Shown here: one piece after another, positions 1-8,253 of the stretch
Layout of the letters: every line of letters starts with the position of its first letter
How positions within the stretch are numbered: position 1 is the stretch's first letter
Assembly (NCBI GenBank): GCA_025041175.1
Contig: JAKCFJ010000001.1
Coordinates: 620,001-684,000 of the forward strand
Source of the DNA: Halobacteriales archaeon YIM A00010
GTDB lineage: Archaea; Halobacteriota; Halobacteria; Halobacteriales; Haloarculaceae
Length of the DNA: 64,000 nt
Direction of reading: 5' to 3'
Translations under genes and position numbers: made by a program
Notes under the pieces: model-generated
Told to the model about the DNA's origin: nothing
Seen by the model: only the letters and a program-made list of their open reading frames with translations
The model's database searches: none

Positions 1-24
1 TACTCGAATGGTGCTGGGTACATG

Positions 25-2466
25 TTATGATCCCTCCTCGGATCCGTTCACGGCTCGCCACACTTTCTCCTCGGTGAGTGGCATGTCGATGTGATCGATG
101 TCGAACGGTTGGAGCGCGTCCGTCACGGCGTTCACGACGGCCTGTGGCGAGGCGATCGTGCCCGCTTCACCCACGCCTTTCACTCCGAGTGGGTTGTGCG
201 GCGCGGGCGTCACGGTGGCGTCGGTCTCCATGTTCGGGACGTGCTCGGCCTTTGGCACCGCGTAATCCTGCATCGACCCCGTGAGCAGCGTGCCGTTGTC
301 GTCGTACACCGCGCCTTCGTACAGCGCTTGGCCGATCCCTTGGGCGATCCCGCCGTGGATCTGTCCCTCCACGATCTTCGGGTTGATCTGGTTGCCCACG
401 TCGTCGACAGCGGCGTACTGGTGGAACTCGATCTCGCCGCTTTCGGGATCGACCTCCACGACCGCCACGTGGGTGCCAAAGGGAAAGGTGAAGTTCTCTG
501 GATCATAGAAGGAGGTTTCTTCTAACCCCGGCTCGACGCCCTCGGGAATGTTGTGCGCGAGATAGGCCTGTTGGGCGACCTCCTGGATCGTCATCGAGCG
601 TTCGGGCGCACCGGCGACGTTGAACTCCCCGTTTTCGAACTCGAGGTCTTCCTCGCCGGTTTCGAGCAGGTGGGCGGCGATCGTTCGTGCCTTATCGACC
701 ACTTTCTGTGAGCTCGTCGCCAGCGCGCTGCCCCCGACGGCCGCGCTTCTGCTGCCGTAGGTACCCATTCCTTGGGGAATCTCGTCGGTGTCGCCCTCCA
801 CGATCTCGATGTCCTCGTACGGAACGCCGAGTTCGTCGGAGACGATCTGGGCGTAGGTGGTTTCGTGGCCTTGGCCGTGGCCAGAGGTGCCACAGAAGGC
901 GGTGACCGTCCCCGACGGATGGACGCGGACGAGCCCGCTCTCCCACAGCCCGGCTTGTGCGCCGAGCTGTCCCGCCAGTTCCGATGGGGCAAGTCCGCAC
1001 GCCTCGATGTAGCTCGAAAATCCGATGCCTAGATATCGATCCTCCTCGCGCAGCTCGGCTTGGCGCTCCCTGAGCTCCTCGTACTCAACCATCTCCAGGG
1101 CCGCATCGAGCGCCGGTTCGTAGTCGCCGCTGTCGTAGACGACTGCGACGGGCGTCTCGTGGGGGAAGTCGTCCTCGGGAATGAAGTTCTGTCGTCTGAA
1201 CGCCGCCGGATCCATCCCCATCTCCCGCGCGCCGAGGGTGACGAGTCGCTCGACCACGTACAGCGCCTCCGGACGGCCCGCACCGCGGTAGGCGTCAACC
1301 GGTGCGCCGTTCGTGAAGCTCCCGATCACGTTGCAGTGGATCGCCGGGATGTCGTACTGTCCCGAAAGCAGCGTTCCGTACAGGTACGTCGGGATCGACG
1401 GCGCGAACGTCGAGAGATACGCGCCCATCCCCGCGTAGGTCGTGACGCGCATTCCGGTGATCGTTCCCGCGTCGTCCATCGCAAGCTCGGCGTGGGTGAC
1501 GTGATCGCGCCCGTGAGCGTCCGTGAGATACGTCTCCGAGCGGGTGGCCTGCCACTTCACCGGGCGCTCGAGCTGCATCGCACACCAACACGTGAGCGCC
1601 TCGTCGGGGTAGTGGTGGATCTTGCTGCCGAAGCCACCGCCGACTTCCGGCGCAACGATGTGGAGTTTGTGCTCGGGAACGTCGAGCACCGCCGACATGA
1701 GCTGTCGGTGGAGGTGGGGGTTCTGGGAGGTCATCTGCACCTCTACCTCCCCGGTTCCCGGCTTGTACTCCGCGACCGTCGCGCGTGGCTCCATCGCGTT
1801 CGGGATCAGCCGCTGGTTTTCGAGATCGACTTCGACCGTGTGGGCCGCGTTCTCGAACGCCTCGTCGGTCGCCTCGCTGTCGCCGATCTCCCAGTCGAAC
1901 GCCTGATTCGGCGGCACCCGTTCTATGTCCTCGTCATCCCGCACGTCCGTGTCTGTGGGATCCTCGCTCCAGTCGTGGAGCTGGGGCGCATCCGCTTCGA
2001 CTGCGGCTTTCGGATCCACGACCGCGTCGAGTCGCTCATAATCCACGTCGATCCGATCGAGCGCGTCGTGTGCGAGATAGCGCTCCTCCGCGACGACGAC
2101 CGCGACGCCGTCGCCCTGATAGCGCGCCCGATCCCCCGCGAGGATCGGATGGGATGGCGTCTTCAGATCCGGGAGCAACCACCCGACCGGAAGGTCGCCC
2201 GGCGTGCCCGCCTCATCGATGTCCTCGGCGGTGTACACGCCGATCACGCCGTCCATCGCCTCCGCCTCGCTCGTGTCGATCCCGTCGATCTCCGCGTGGC
2301 CGTACTGGCTCCGGAGCACGGCCATGTGCGCCAGCTCCGGATCCTGAACGTCGTCCGTGTAGACGCCTTCGCCGGTGACGAGTTCGGGATCCTCGCGGCG
2401 CTCGATGGCCGATCCGAGAACCTCCTCCACGTCGATCTCCTCGGCTTCTATAGTTTCTATTGACAT
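25..2466 (-). CDS. molybdopterin-binding large subunit, xanthine dehydrogenase/form-II CoxL family
   Basis: This 813-residue protein is the catalytic subunit of a molybdenum hydroxylase. It has the usual two-part large-subunit layout: an aldehyde-oxidase a/b hammerhead domain over about residues 25-150, then the molybdopterin-binding region. The active-site loop near residues 392-398 reads AYRGAGR, which is the form-II type, not the AYRCSFR of true aerobic CO dehydrogenase, so the substrate may be an aldehyde, a purine or another compound. GVGEAGT near residue 770 carries the catalytic glutamate. Its ATG shares one base with the stop codon of the iron-sulfur subunit gene upstream. No FAD subunit gene lies in the window; it may lie beyond the left edge. 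Confidence 0.9.
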   Translation of the reverse strand: MSIETIEAEEIDVEEVLGSAIERREDPELVTGEGVYTDDVQDPELAHMAVLRSQYGHAEIDGIDTSEAEAMDGVIGVYTAEDIDEAGTPGDLPVGWLLPDLKTPSHPILAGDRARYQGDGVAVVVAEERYLAHDALDRIDVDYERLDAVVDPKAAVEADAPQLHDWSEDPTDTDVRDDEDIERVPPNQAFDWEIGDSEATDEAFENAAHTVEVDLENQRLIPNAMEPRATVAEYKPGTGEVEVQMTSQNPHLHRQLMSAVLDVPEHKLHIVAPEVGGGFGSKIHHYPDEALTCWCAMQLERPVKWQATRSETYLTDAHGRDHVTHAELAMDDAGTITGMRVTTYAGMGAYLSTFAPSIPTYLYGTLLSGQYDIPAIHCNVIGSFTNGAPVDAYRGAGRPEALYVVERLVTLGAREMGMDPAAFRRQNFIPEDDFPHETPVAVVYDSGDYEPALDAALEMVEYEELRERQAELREEDRYLGIGFSSYIEACGLAPSELAGQLGAQAGLWESGLVRVHPSGTVTAFCGTSGHGQGHETTYAQIVSDELGVPYEDIEIVEGDTDEIPQGMGTYGSRSAAVGGSALATSSQKVVDKARTIAAHLLETGEEDLEFENGEFNVAGAPERSMTIQEVAQQAYLAHNIPEGVEPGLEETSFYDPENFTFPFGTHVAVVEVDPESGEIEFHQYAAVDDVGNQINPKIVEGQIHGGIAQGIGQALYEGAVYDDNGTLLTGSMQDYAVPKAEHVPNMETDATVTPAPHNPLGVKGVGEAGTIASPQAVVNAVTDALQPFDIDHIDMPLTEEKVWRAVNGSEEGS

Positions 2467-3008
2467 TATTCGTCCTCCACAGTGTCGGTCGTTCGGTCTG
2501 TTCCGCCGTCAGCGGCGATATCCCTGTTCGCCGCGTCCGTTTCCATCCGGTCGGCGGCGAACTCGACCGCGTTGACGATGTTCTGATAGCCGGTACACCG
2601 ACAGAGGTTGCCTTCTATGGCTTCCCTGATCTCTGCCTCGTCGGGGTCGGGATTGTCCTCGAGCAGTTCCCGCGCTGTCATCATCATCCCGGGCGTGCAG
2701 TAGCCACACTGCAGCCCGTGTTCTTTGCGAAAGCCCTCCTGAATCGGGTGAAAATCGCCGTCCTCTGCGAGTCCTTCGACCGTTTCGATCTCCGTTCCGT
2801 CCGCCTGTACGGCGAGCACCGTGCAGGATTTCACCGCGTCACCGTCCATCGTTACCGTACACGCGCCACAGAGACTGCTCTCACAGCCGACGTTCGCGCC
2901 GGTGTATCCGAGCGCGTCACGCAGCGTGTGGACCAACAGCGTTCGTGGCTCGACGGCGATCTCGTGTTCCGTGTCGTTGACCGTCAGCGTAATGTCGTGT
3001 TCCATCAT
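2466..3008 (-). CDS. [2Fe-2S] small subunit of the molybdenum hydroxylase
   Basis: This is the electron-transfer subunit, which carries two [2Fe-2S] clusters. The N-terminal ferredoxin-like part has the cysteine set CESSLCGAC followed by a later SC. The C-terminal helical part has CGYCTPG and CRCTGY, the standard second cluster. I chose the start MMEHD because the open frame extends further upstream only by running through the coxG-like gene, and this ATG sits 8 bases after that gene's stop. The C-terminus has an acidic extension of about 30 residues beyond the usual family end. The gene is co-transcribed with its neighbours on both sides. Confidence 0.92.
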   Translation of the reverse strand: MMEHDITLTVNDTEHEIAVEPRTLLVHTLRDALGYTGANVGCESSLCGACTVTMDGDAVKSCTVLAVQADGTEIETVEGLAEDGDFHPIQEGFRKEHGLQCGYCTPGMMMTARELLEDNPDPDEAEIREAIEGNLCRCTGYQNIVNAVEFAADRMETDAANRDIAADGGTDRTTDTVEDE

Positions 3009-3016
3009 GTGTCGTA

Positions 3017-3676
3017 TTATATTCCGATTTTGTCCCTGATGCGTTGAGAGAGCCCTTGAGAATCGCTTTCTTCGTCCACCATCGATTCGGCGCCGTCCGT
3101 CTGTAGGGTGAGCTCTTCGAGTCGTTCTTGGATCCGCTCGAAGAACCGCTTGACAACCCTGTTTGCAACGGGGTTGATCATTCGTTGGCCCATCTGGGCG
3201 ATCCGTCCAAACACCTCGGTACTGGCCCACCACTCGACGGTCACACCGTTCTCGGTTTCCTCCAGCTCCATTCCCGACGACAGTTCGAAGGAGCTGCCGC
3301 TCGCCTCGCCTTCTCCCGATGCCGACATCTCGGGAAACTCGCGGCTATCGATCGTCACCGTCGTCTGGAACTGCGGGTTGACGCTTCCCACACTCACCTC
3401 GATGAGCGCCGCGTACCGCTTTCCCTCCTCGAACGCGCGCTGTGCGATCACCTCCGGATCGCCGGTCGGCTCCGCGTCTCGCTCGGCTGCCGCCGCTTTT
3501 TGCTCCTCAAAGTCTACGTCCCCGTCGTCGACCTCGATCAGAAACTCACATCCTGGAAGCGAGTCCCTGATCAAAACCGGATCAGAGAGCGCGAGCCACA
3601 CCTCCTCGACCGTCGTGTTCTCGAGTTCGAACGCGCCATCAAATTCCATTCTGTCACAGGCGTTGATATTGCCCAC
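3017..3676 (-). CDS. CoxG-like SRPBCC family protein
   Basis: This 219-residue protein resembles carbon monoxide dehydrogenase subunit G, a START/SRPBCC-fold protein associated with molybdenum hydroxylase operons and thought to help membrane attachment or maturation. The N-terminus (MEFDGAFELENTTVEEVW, with DPVLIRDSLPGCE shortly after) is typical of the family. The C-terminus has an amphipathic stretch around the RVVKRFFERIQERLEEL region. The true start may be the internal methionine at 3649, which begins exactly where the family begins. It is the first gene of the three-gene leftward operon. Confidence 0.85.
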   Translation of the reverse strand: MGNINACDRMEFDGAFELENTTVEEVWLALSDPVLIRDSLPGCEFLIEVDDGDVDFEEQKAAAAERDAEPTGDPEVIAQRAFEEGKRYAALIEVSVGSVNPQFQTTVTIDSREFPEMSASGEGEASGSSFELSSGMELEETENGVTVEWWASTEVFGRIAQMGQRMINPVANRVVKRFFERIQERLEELTLQTDGAESMVDEESDSQGLSQRIRDKIGI

Positions 3677-3810
3677 TAGGGATGACTACCGAACGTTTCA
3701 TAAAGATTGGTACCACCAACCACGGTGATTGGAGACATCCCGGCTCGCGCGGTGGAGAGTGACGGCGATCCAGGCGGTGCTTTTTCGTTGCCGAGGCGTC
3801 TGTACCACGT

Positions 3811-4050
3811 ATGGTTGTCGTAGCAGCGGCCGCAGTGGCAAAAGCGGTTAGTTCGGTGACCGGGATGAGCCGCGAGGACGTGGACGCGATCCTCGACCAG
3901 CAAGCGATCGAGTCGGCGGTGGACGATCGCGGGATCGAGGCCGTGACCGATCCCGAGGTGTTGGAGTCGGCCATCGACCACGAGCAACTCGATTCGTCCC
4001 TCGACACCGCCGATCTGGAGGGAGCGGTCGAGGATCAGATCGGCCAGTAA
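3811..4050 (+). CDS. small acidic protein of unknown function
   Basis: This 79-residue protein is strongly acidic and mostly helical. After an alanine/valine-rich N-terminus it has repeated short segments of the type AIESAVDD, VLESAIDH and LEGAVEDQ, spaced like helical hairpin repeats. I recognise no family. It stands alone between the leftward cox-like and bio operons, and its stop is 7 bases from the convergent end of bioD. The composition fits a halophilic protein, so I take it as real. Confidence 0.6.
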   Translation: MVVVAAAAVAKAVSSVTGMSREDVDAILDQQAIESAVDDRGIEAVTDPEVLESAIDHEQLDSSLDTADLEGAVEDQIGQ

Positions 4051-4057
4051 CTGCTTT

Positions 4058-4732
4058 CTACGCGGTCGTCCTCGAACGCCGACCGAGTCGGTCGGTGATG
4101 GGCAGCAACCGTTCGCGCGCCGTGGCGACGAGATCGGATCGATCGACCGACGGCATCGTCAACACGGGGGCGTCGATCATCGATTTCAATGTTTCAGGAT
4201 TCGATCGTTCGGCAACGGTGTCGCCGCCGTACTGGTTCAACACGACCGCGAGCACCGGTACATTGCGCCGTTGGAGGGCCTCAATCGTGAGTGCAGTGTG
4301 GTTGAGCGTTCCGAGCCCCGAGCGGGCGACGACGACCGCCGAACAGTCGAGAGCAGCCACGAGGTCAACCACCTCGTGGCCGTCGGCGAGGGGGACGTGC
4401 AGGCCCCCGATCCCTTCGAGGACGCCCACCGAAGCGTCGTCGAGCACGGCGGCCGTCTCCTCGCGGATCGATCGGTAGGAGAGATCCACGCCCTCGCGCC
4501 GAGCAGCGACGGCGGGCGCGAGTGGTTCGGATAGATACCGGAGACAGACCGCGGCGTCAGGATCGTCACAGACGGTCGTTATGACGCCCGCGTCGTCGTC
4601 CGGCGGAAAACCCGTTTGAGCGGGTTTGACCGCCCGGGCGTCCACGCCCTGTTCCCGGAGCACACCGATCAGACCCGCGGTAACGACGGTCTTTCCGACG
4701 CCCGTATCAGTGCCGACAATGGCGACCCTCAT
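4058..4732 (-). CDS. bioD: dethiobiotin synthetase
   Basis: This ATP-dependent ligase closes the ureido ring of dethiobiotin from 7,8-diaminopelargonate and CO2, the step before BioB. The N-terminus MRVAIVGTDTGVGKT is the family P-loop (GTDTGVGKT at residues 7-15). KPAQTGFP and GIGGLHVPLA follow at the substrate and Mg sites. The length of 224 residues is normal. It is the last gene of the biotin operon, and its ATG overlaps the bioF stop by four bases. I see no bioA-type aminotransferase in the window. Confidence 0.93.
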   Translation of the reverse strand: MRVAIVGTDTGVGKTVVTAGLIGVLREQGVDARAVKPAQTGFPPDDDAGVITTVCDDPDAAVCLRYLSEPLAPAVAARREGVDLSYRSIREETAAVLDDASVGVLEGIGGLHVPLADGHEVVDLVAALDCSAVVVARSGLGTLNHTALTIEALQRRNVPVLAVVLNQYGGDTVAERSNPETLKSMIDAPVLTMPSVDRSDLVATARERLLPITDRLGRRSRTTA

Positions 4733-5937
4733 CGAACCGCCTCCGCCCGTTCGAACGCCGCCAAACAGCGTTCGACGTCGCGCTCGGTGTGGGTTGCCAT
4801 CGGTGCGATCCGGATCCGGCTCGTTCCATCCGGTATCGTCGGCGGACGGATGGCGGGCGCGATGATTCCCGCTTCCTCGAGCTGAGCGGCAAGCTCCACC
4901 GCCGCCGAGCGATCCCCGACCAGCACTGGAAGGATGTGTGTGTTCCCCAGCACGTCGAACCCGAGCGATTCGAGACCGTCTCTAAGCTGTTCGACGTTCG
5001 CCCACAGCTGTTCCCGCCGGGTGCCGTTGCGGGCGATCGACAGCGCCGTTCGCGCCGCGGCCGCGGCGGGTGGCGCGAGTCCGGTCGAAAAGACGAACGA
5101 GCGCGCCGCGTTCGAGAGGAGTTCGATCACCGGCTCGCGGGCGGCGACGAACCCCCCTTGTGCCGCCAGCGCCTTCGAGAGCGTCCCGAGCTGTATCTGA
5201 ACCCTGTCGGTGAGTCCGTCGCGCTGGACGATCCCGCCGTCCTCGAACACGCCGGTCGCGTGGGCTTCGTCGACCATCACCCACGCGCCGTAACGCTCGG
5301 CAGTGTCACACAACCCAGCGAGCGGCGCAACGTCGCCGTCCATGCTGAACACCGAGTCGGTGACGACGAGCCACGATTCGTCGGCAGTATCGTGCGCGCG
5401 TTCGGCCATCGCGTCGGCCAGTGACTGCACATTGCAGTGGTCGTAGACGACGATCTCCGCGTCCGATAAGCGACAGCCGTCGACGATGCTCGCGTGGTTG
5501 TACGCGTCGGAAAACACGACGTCCGGCGCGAGCGCGGTGATGGTGCCGACGTTCGCCGCGTACCCCGAGGAGAAGACCAGCGCCCGCTCGGTTCCCTTCG
5601 CGTCGGCTAGATCCCGCTCGAGCGCGCGGTGAGCGGGCGTATCGCCGGTGAGGAGCCGGCTCGCGCCTGCTCCCGCTCCGACAGAAGCGGTCGCACGACC
5701 GGCGGCGCGGTGAACGCGCTCGTCGCCGGCCAGCCCGAGGTAGTTGTTCGAGGCGAACACCAGCTTCTCCGGGCGCTTTCCGAAGACGGGCTGTTGGGCG
5801 CCGGGATCGCCGGCGATCCGGCTGCGCGCGCTCACCGACTCGACCGGTGAGAGATCCCGTCGAAGCCCCCGCGTCTCGCGGTCGTCGATCCGCGCACGGA
5901 GATCGAATCCCCGATCGACGTTCGTGTTGGTAGCCAT
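4729..5937 (-). CDS. bioF: 8-amino-7-oxononanoate synthase
   Basis: This PLP enzyme condenses a pimeloyl thioester with L-alanine to give KAPA, the first committed step of biotin synthesis. Visible motifs are FASNNYLGL near the N-terminus, the VDEAHATGVF aspartate/histidine segment, and GTLSKALAAQGGF with the PLP lysine. The start MATNTNVD is chosen because it overlaps the preceding gene's stop by one base and gives the normal length of 402 residues. It is translationally coupled on both sides. Confidence 0.93.
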   Translation of the reverse strand: MATNTNVDRGFDLRARIDDRETRGLRRDLSPVESVSARSRIAGDPGAQQPVFGKRPEKLVFASNNYLGLAGDERVHRAAGRATASVGAGAGASRLLTGDTPAHRALERDLADAKGTERALVFSSGYAANVGTITALAPDVVFSDAYNHASIVDGCRLSDAEIVVYDHCNVQSLADAMAERAHDTADESWLVVTDSVFSMDGDVAPLAGLCDTAERYGAWVMVDEAHATGVFEDGGIVQRDGLTDRVQIQLGTLSKALAAQGGFVAAREPVIELLSNAARSFVFSTGLAPPAAAAARTALSIARNGTRREQLWANVEQLRDGLESLGFDVLGNTHILPVLVGDRSAAVELAAQLEEAGIIAPAIRPPTIPDGTSRIRIAPMATHTERDVERCLAAFERAEAVR

Positions 5938-6989
5938 CAGAACCCCGGCAGCAGTTCTGCTGGGCCGAACACGCCGTAGACGCCGTTTCGATTCGACCGA
6001 ACGCCCGTTTTCAGGTAGCCGATCGCTGGGCCGTTCACGTTCGCCGCCATGCTCGTTTCGTCCCCGAGCTGGAACGTGTTTGTCGCGCGCTCGCCGTCGA
6101 ACGTCGACCCCGTCACCGTTACGGTCGTTGTCGTGGGTTTCTCGTCGTTGCGAACGTCGAGGATCCCCCCGACAGAAACGTCGTCCGCGTCGCAGATCCC
6201 TGCCCGTTCGAGTAACACGTCGTCGGCGTGCTCCATGTCGGTGAACTCGATCACTCCGTCGTGCTCGTCGATCACGTCCTCTATCTCCGCGTCGGTCATC
6301 TCCCGCGCCGTCTCGATGTCGTACCCATCGAGGTGGGCGATGTCCTCCCTGACCGTCCCGCGGTTGTCCTCGTAGCCGGATCTGAGACCGACGCCCCACC
6401 GGATGTCGACCGATTCCACGTCCACGAACGACTGGGCGGCGAGCGCCGCCGCGCCGGTGAGGAATCCGGGCGTCGCGCCCGCGCCACAGACGAACGTGAT
6501 CCCCGAATCGACCAACCGATCCTCCCGTTCGTCGAGCATCCCGATCACACGCGACCGTTTTAACACGTCGATCAGCACGCCCTCGTAGTCCGCATCGACG
6601 AATCGGTCAGTGACCCGCGGGATGAAATCGTGTTCGAGGTTCGGGAGCGCCACGAGCACCGCGTCGATGGTGTCGCTCTTTTCGATCACGTCGTCGATCG
6701 GCGTCTCCGTGCTGTCCGCCTGAGTCGAGGCGGCGACGCCCTTGCCCGCGCCGCTCCGTTTGACCGCAGCGCCACCGTCCGTTTCAACGTCACCCGGCTC
6801 GTCTCCGCTCGCTATGTTTCCCTCCGTCGCGGCCAGCAGCTCCGCCACGTCGAGCCCCTCGTGATCGACCGCGATCCCGTGGCGGTCACACGCCGCAACC
6901 GGCGTGAGCCACTCCTTGTGGGTCGACAGTTCGAGCGCCCGTCGTCCGATACCACCCGTACCGAGTACTGCAACTGTAACGTCGTTCAT
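5937..6989 (-). CDS. saccharopine/homoserine dehydrogenase-like NAD(P)-binding protein in the biotin operon
   Basis: This 350-residue protein starts with a Rossmann signature, VAVLGTGGIGRRALEL, and contains VCGAGATPGFLTGAAALAAQ, a segment reminiscent of saccharopine-dehydrogenase and DapB-type oxidoreductases. Residues of about 60-105 form a low-complexity acidic/glycine insert. The gene sits between bioB and bioF: its stop overlaps the bioF start by one base, and the bioB stop is 13 bases upstream. That position suggests a role in biotin synthesis, for example in supplying the pimeloyl precursor, but this is inference. The reaction is unknown to me. Confidence 0.75.
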   Translation of the reverse strand: MNDVTVAVLGTGGIGRRALELSTHKEWLTPVAACDRHGIAVDHEGLDVAELLAATEGNIASGDEPGDVETDGGAAVKRSGAGKGVAASTQADSTETPIDDVIEKSDTIDAVLVALPNLEHDFIPRVTDRFVDADYEGVLIDVLKRSRVIGMLDEREDRLVDSGITFVCGAGATPGFLTGAAALAAQSFVDVESVDIRWGVGLRSGYEDNRGTVREDIAHLDGYDIETAREMTDAEIEDVIDEHDGVIEFTDMEHADDVLLERAGICDADDVSVGGILDVRNDEKPTTTTVTVTGSTFDGERATNTFQLGDETSMAANVNGPAIGYLKTGVRSNRNGVYGVFGPAELLPGF

Positions 6990-7002
6990 GGTTTGGTTAC
7001 CG

Positions 7003-8109
7003 TTAGTCGTCCTGCGCGGTGCTGGTCGCCGTTCCGGCAGCGGTTTCGACGGCGGACGAATCCTCGTCCCGGGTTTTCACCGCCGACGGTTCGAAGTCGT
7101 TGACGGCCCGGTTCGGTTCCAGCCCCGCCCGCTCGATGATCCGGATGTCCTCACCCGGTGATTGACCCTCGGTCGTGAGGTAATCCCCGGTGAGAACGCC
7201 GTCCGCGCCCGCTTCGAACGGGAGGTGTTGCTCGTCCGGTGCCAGATTCACCTCCCGCCCGCCGGTGAGCCGCACCCGGGCGTGGGGATGCAAAAACCGG
7301 TACACTGCGATCGCCTTGATCAGCTCGGTGGTTGAGATCCGTGCTGACTCGCGCTCACCGAGCGGCGTGCCGGCCACCGGGTTCAGCACGTTCACCGGAA
7401 GCGAGGACACCCCCACGTCCTGGAGCGCGATGGCGGCCTCGACGCGATCGGTCGGCGTCTCCCCCATCCCGAGAATGACGCCGGCACACAGATCCATCCC
7501 CGCGTCTTTCGCGACCCGGAGCGTCGCCACCCGATCCTCGAAGGAGTGGCTGGTGACGATCTCCGGGAAATACCGGGGAGAGGTCTCGATGTTGTGGTTG
7601 TAGTGATTGATCCCCTCCTCGGCGAGGATGGCAGCCTCCTCGCGGGTGAGGATGCCCAGACTCGCGTCGGCTTCCACGCTCGTCTCCTCGCGAACCAGCC
7701 GGATCGCCCGGATCACCTGCTCCCACTCCTCGGGGCGGCGCTCCTTGCTCACGCCCTTCTCCGCGACGACGATGCCAAAGCGCTGGGCACCGTCGCGCTC
7801 TGCGCGTTTGGCCGCCGAAAGGATCTCTTCGGGATCGAGAAATCCGTACGTGTCGATCCCCGTGTCGAAATGCACTGATTGGGCACAGAACCCACAGTCC
7901 TCCGCGCAGTTGCCCGCCTTGGCGTTCACGATGCTACACGCGTCGACTGTCCCGTCGCTGAACCGCGATCGGATGAGATCGGCCCCCGCTGCCAACGCCT
8001 CTACCGGCTGGGCGAGCAACGCGAGTCCGACTGTCCGTCCGAGCGTCTCACCGTCGAGCACGCGCGCCACGGCGTCGTCCACCGTCCGGTTTCCTGTCTC
8101 GTAAACCAC
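7003..8109 (-). CDS. bioB: biotin synthase (radical SAM)
   Basis: BioB inserts sulfur into dethiobiotin using a radical-SAM [4Fe-4S] cluster and an auxiliary [2Fe-2S] cluster. The cluster-binding cysteines lie in CAEDCGFC (C68, C72 and C75 from the start used here), followed by AQSVHFDTG. INHYNHNIETSPRYFP and ILGMGET are also typical. I place the start at the GTG at 8109 (protein beginning MVYETGNRT) because an ATG further upstream would add a non-family leader through the operator, and because a TATA-like box lies about 27 bases before the GTG. A C-terminal tail of about 30 residues is poorly conserved. Confidence 0.93.
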   Translation of the reverse strand: MVYETGNRTVDDAVARVLDGETLGRTVGLALLAQPVEALAAGADLIRSRFSDGTVDACSIVNAKAGNCAEDCGFCAQSVHFDTGIDTYGFLDPEEILSAAKRAERDGAQRFGIVVAEKGVSKERRPEEWEQVIRAIRLVREETSVEADASLGILTREEAAILAEEGINHYNHNIETSPRYFPEIVTSHSFEDRVATLRVAKDAGMDLCAGVILGMGETPTDRVEAAIALQDVGVSSLPVNVLNPVAGTPLGERESARISTTELIKAIAVYRFLHPHARVRLTGGREVNLAPDEQHLPFEAGADGVLTGDYLTTEGQSPGEDIRIIERAGLEPNRAVNDFEPSAVKTRDEDSSAVETAAGTATSTAQDD

Positions 8110-8128
8110 ACAGCTACAACTGGTTAAC
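8101..8128. promoter_or_regulatory. BirA-type biotin operator
   Basis: On the plus strand GTAAACC (8101-8107) and GGTTAAC (8122-8128) are separated by exactly 14 bases. This matches the biotin-repressor consensus of a GTAAACC arm and a GGTTWAC arm with a 14-15 base spacer described for bacteria and archaea. The site overlaps the bioB start codon (8107-8109) and reaches toward the TATA-like box. BirA with biotinyl-AMP bound here would block initiation of a leaderless transcript. The birA gene is not in this window. Confidence 0.75.
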
Positions 8129-8130
8129 AC

Positions 8131-8140
8131 ACCATAAAAG
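8131..8140 (-). promoter_or_regulatory. TATA-like box of the biotin operon
   Basis: Read on the minus strand the segment is CTTTTATGGT, centred about 27 bases before the bioB GTG. That is the normal spacing for a leaderless haloarchaeal gene. Confidence 0.55.
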
Positions 8141-8253
8141 TTCACGATCTCGGAGCGAAAGTGGCACTGAAGAACAAATCAATACCAATCATCACATTCA
8201 TTATTGTAATAAGACCTTAAAGTATAAGTTGGGATCTTCCGTTGTATTGGAAG

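Noticed and set aside
1060-2463. Long open frame of 467 codons on the plus strand
   Set aside because: It is antisense to the molybdopterin subunit gene, is arginine-rich, and has no family motif. It is a GC-rich shadow frame.
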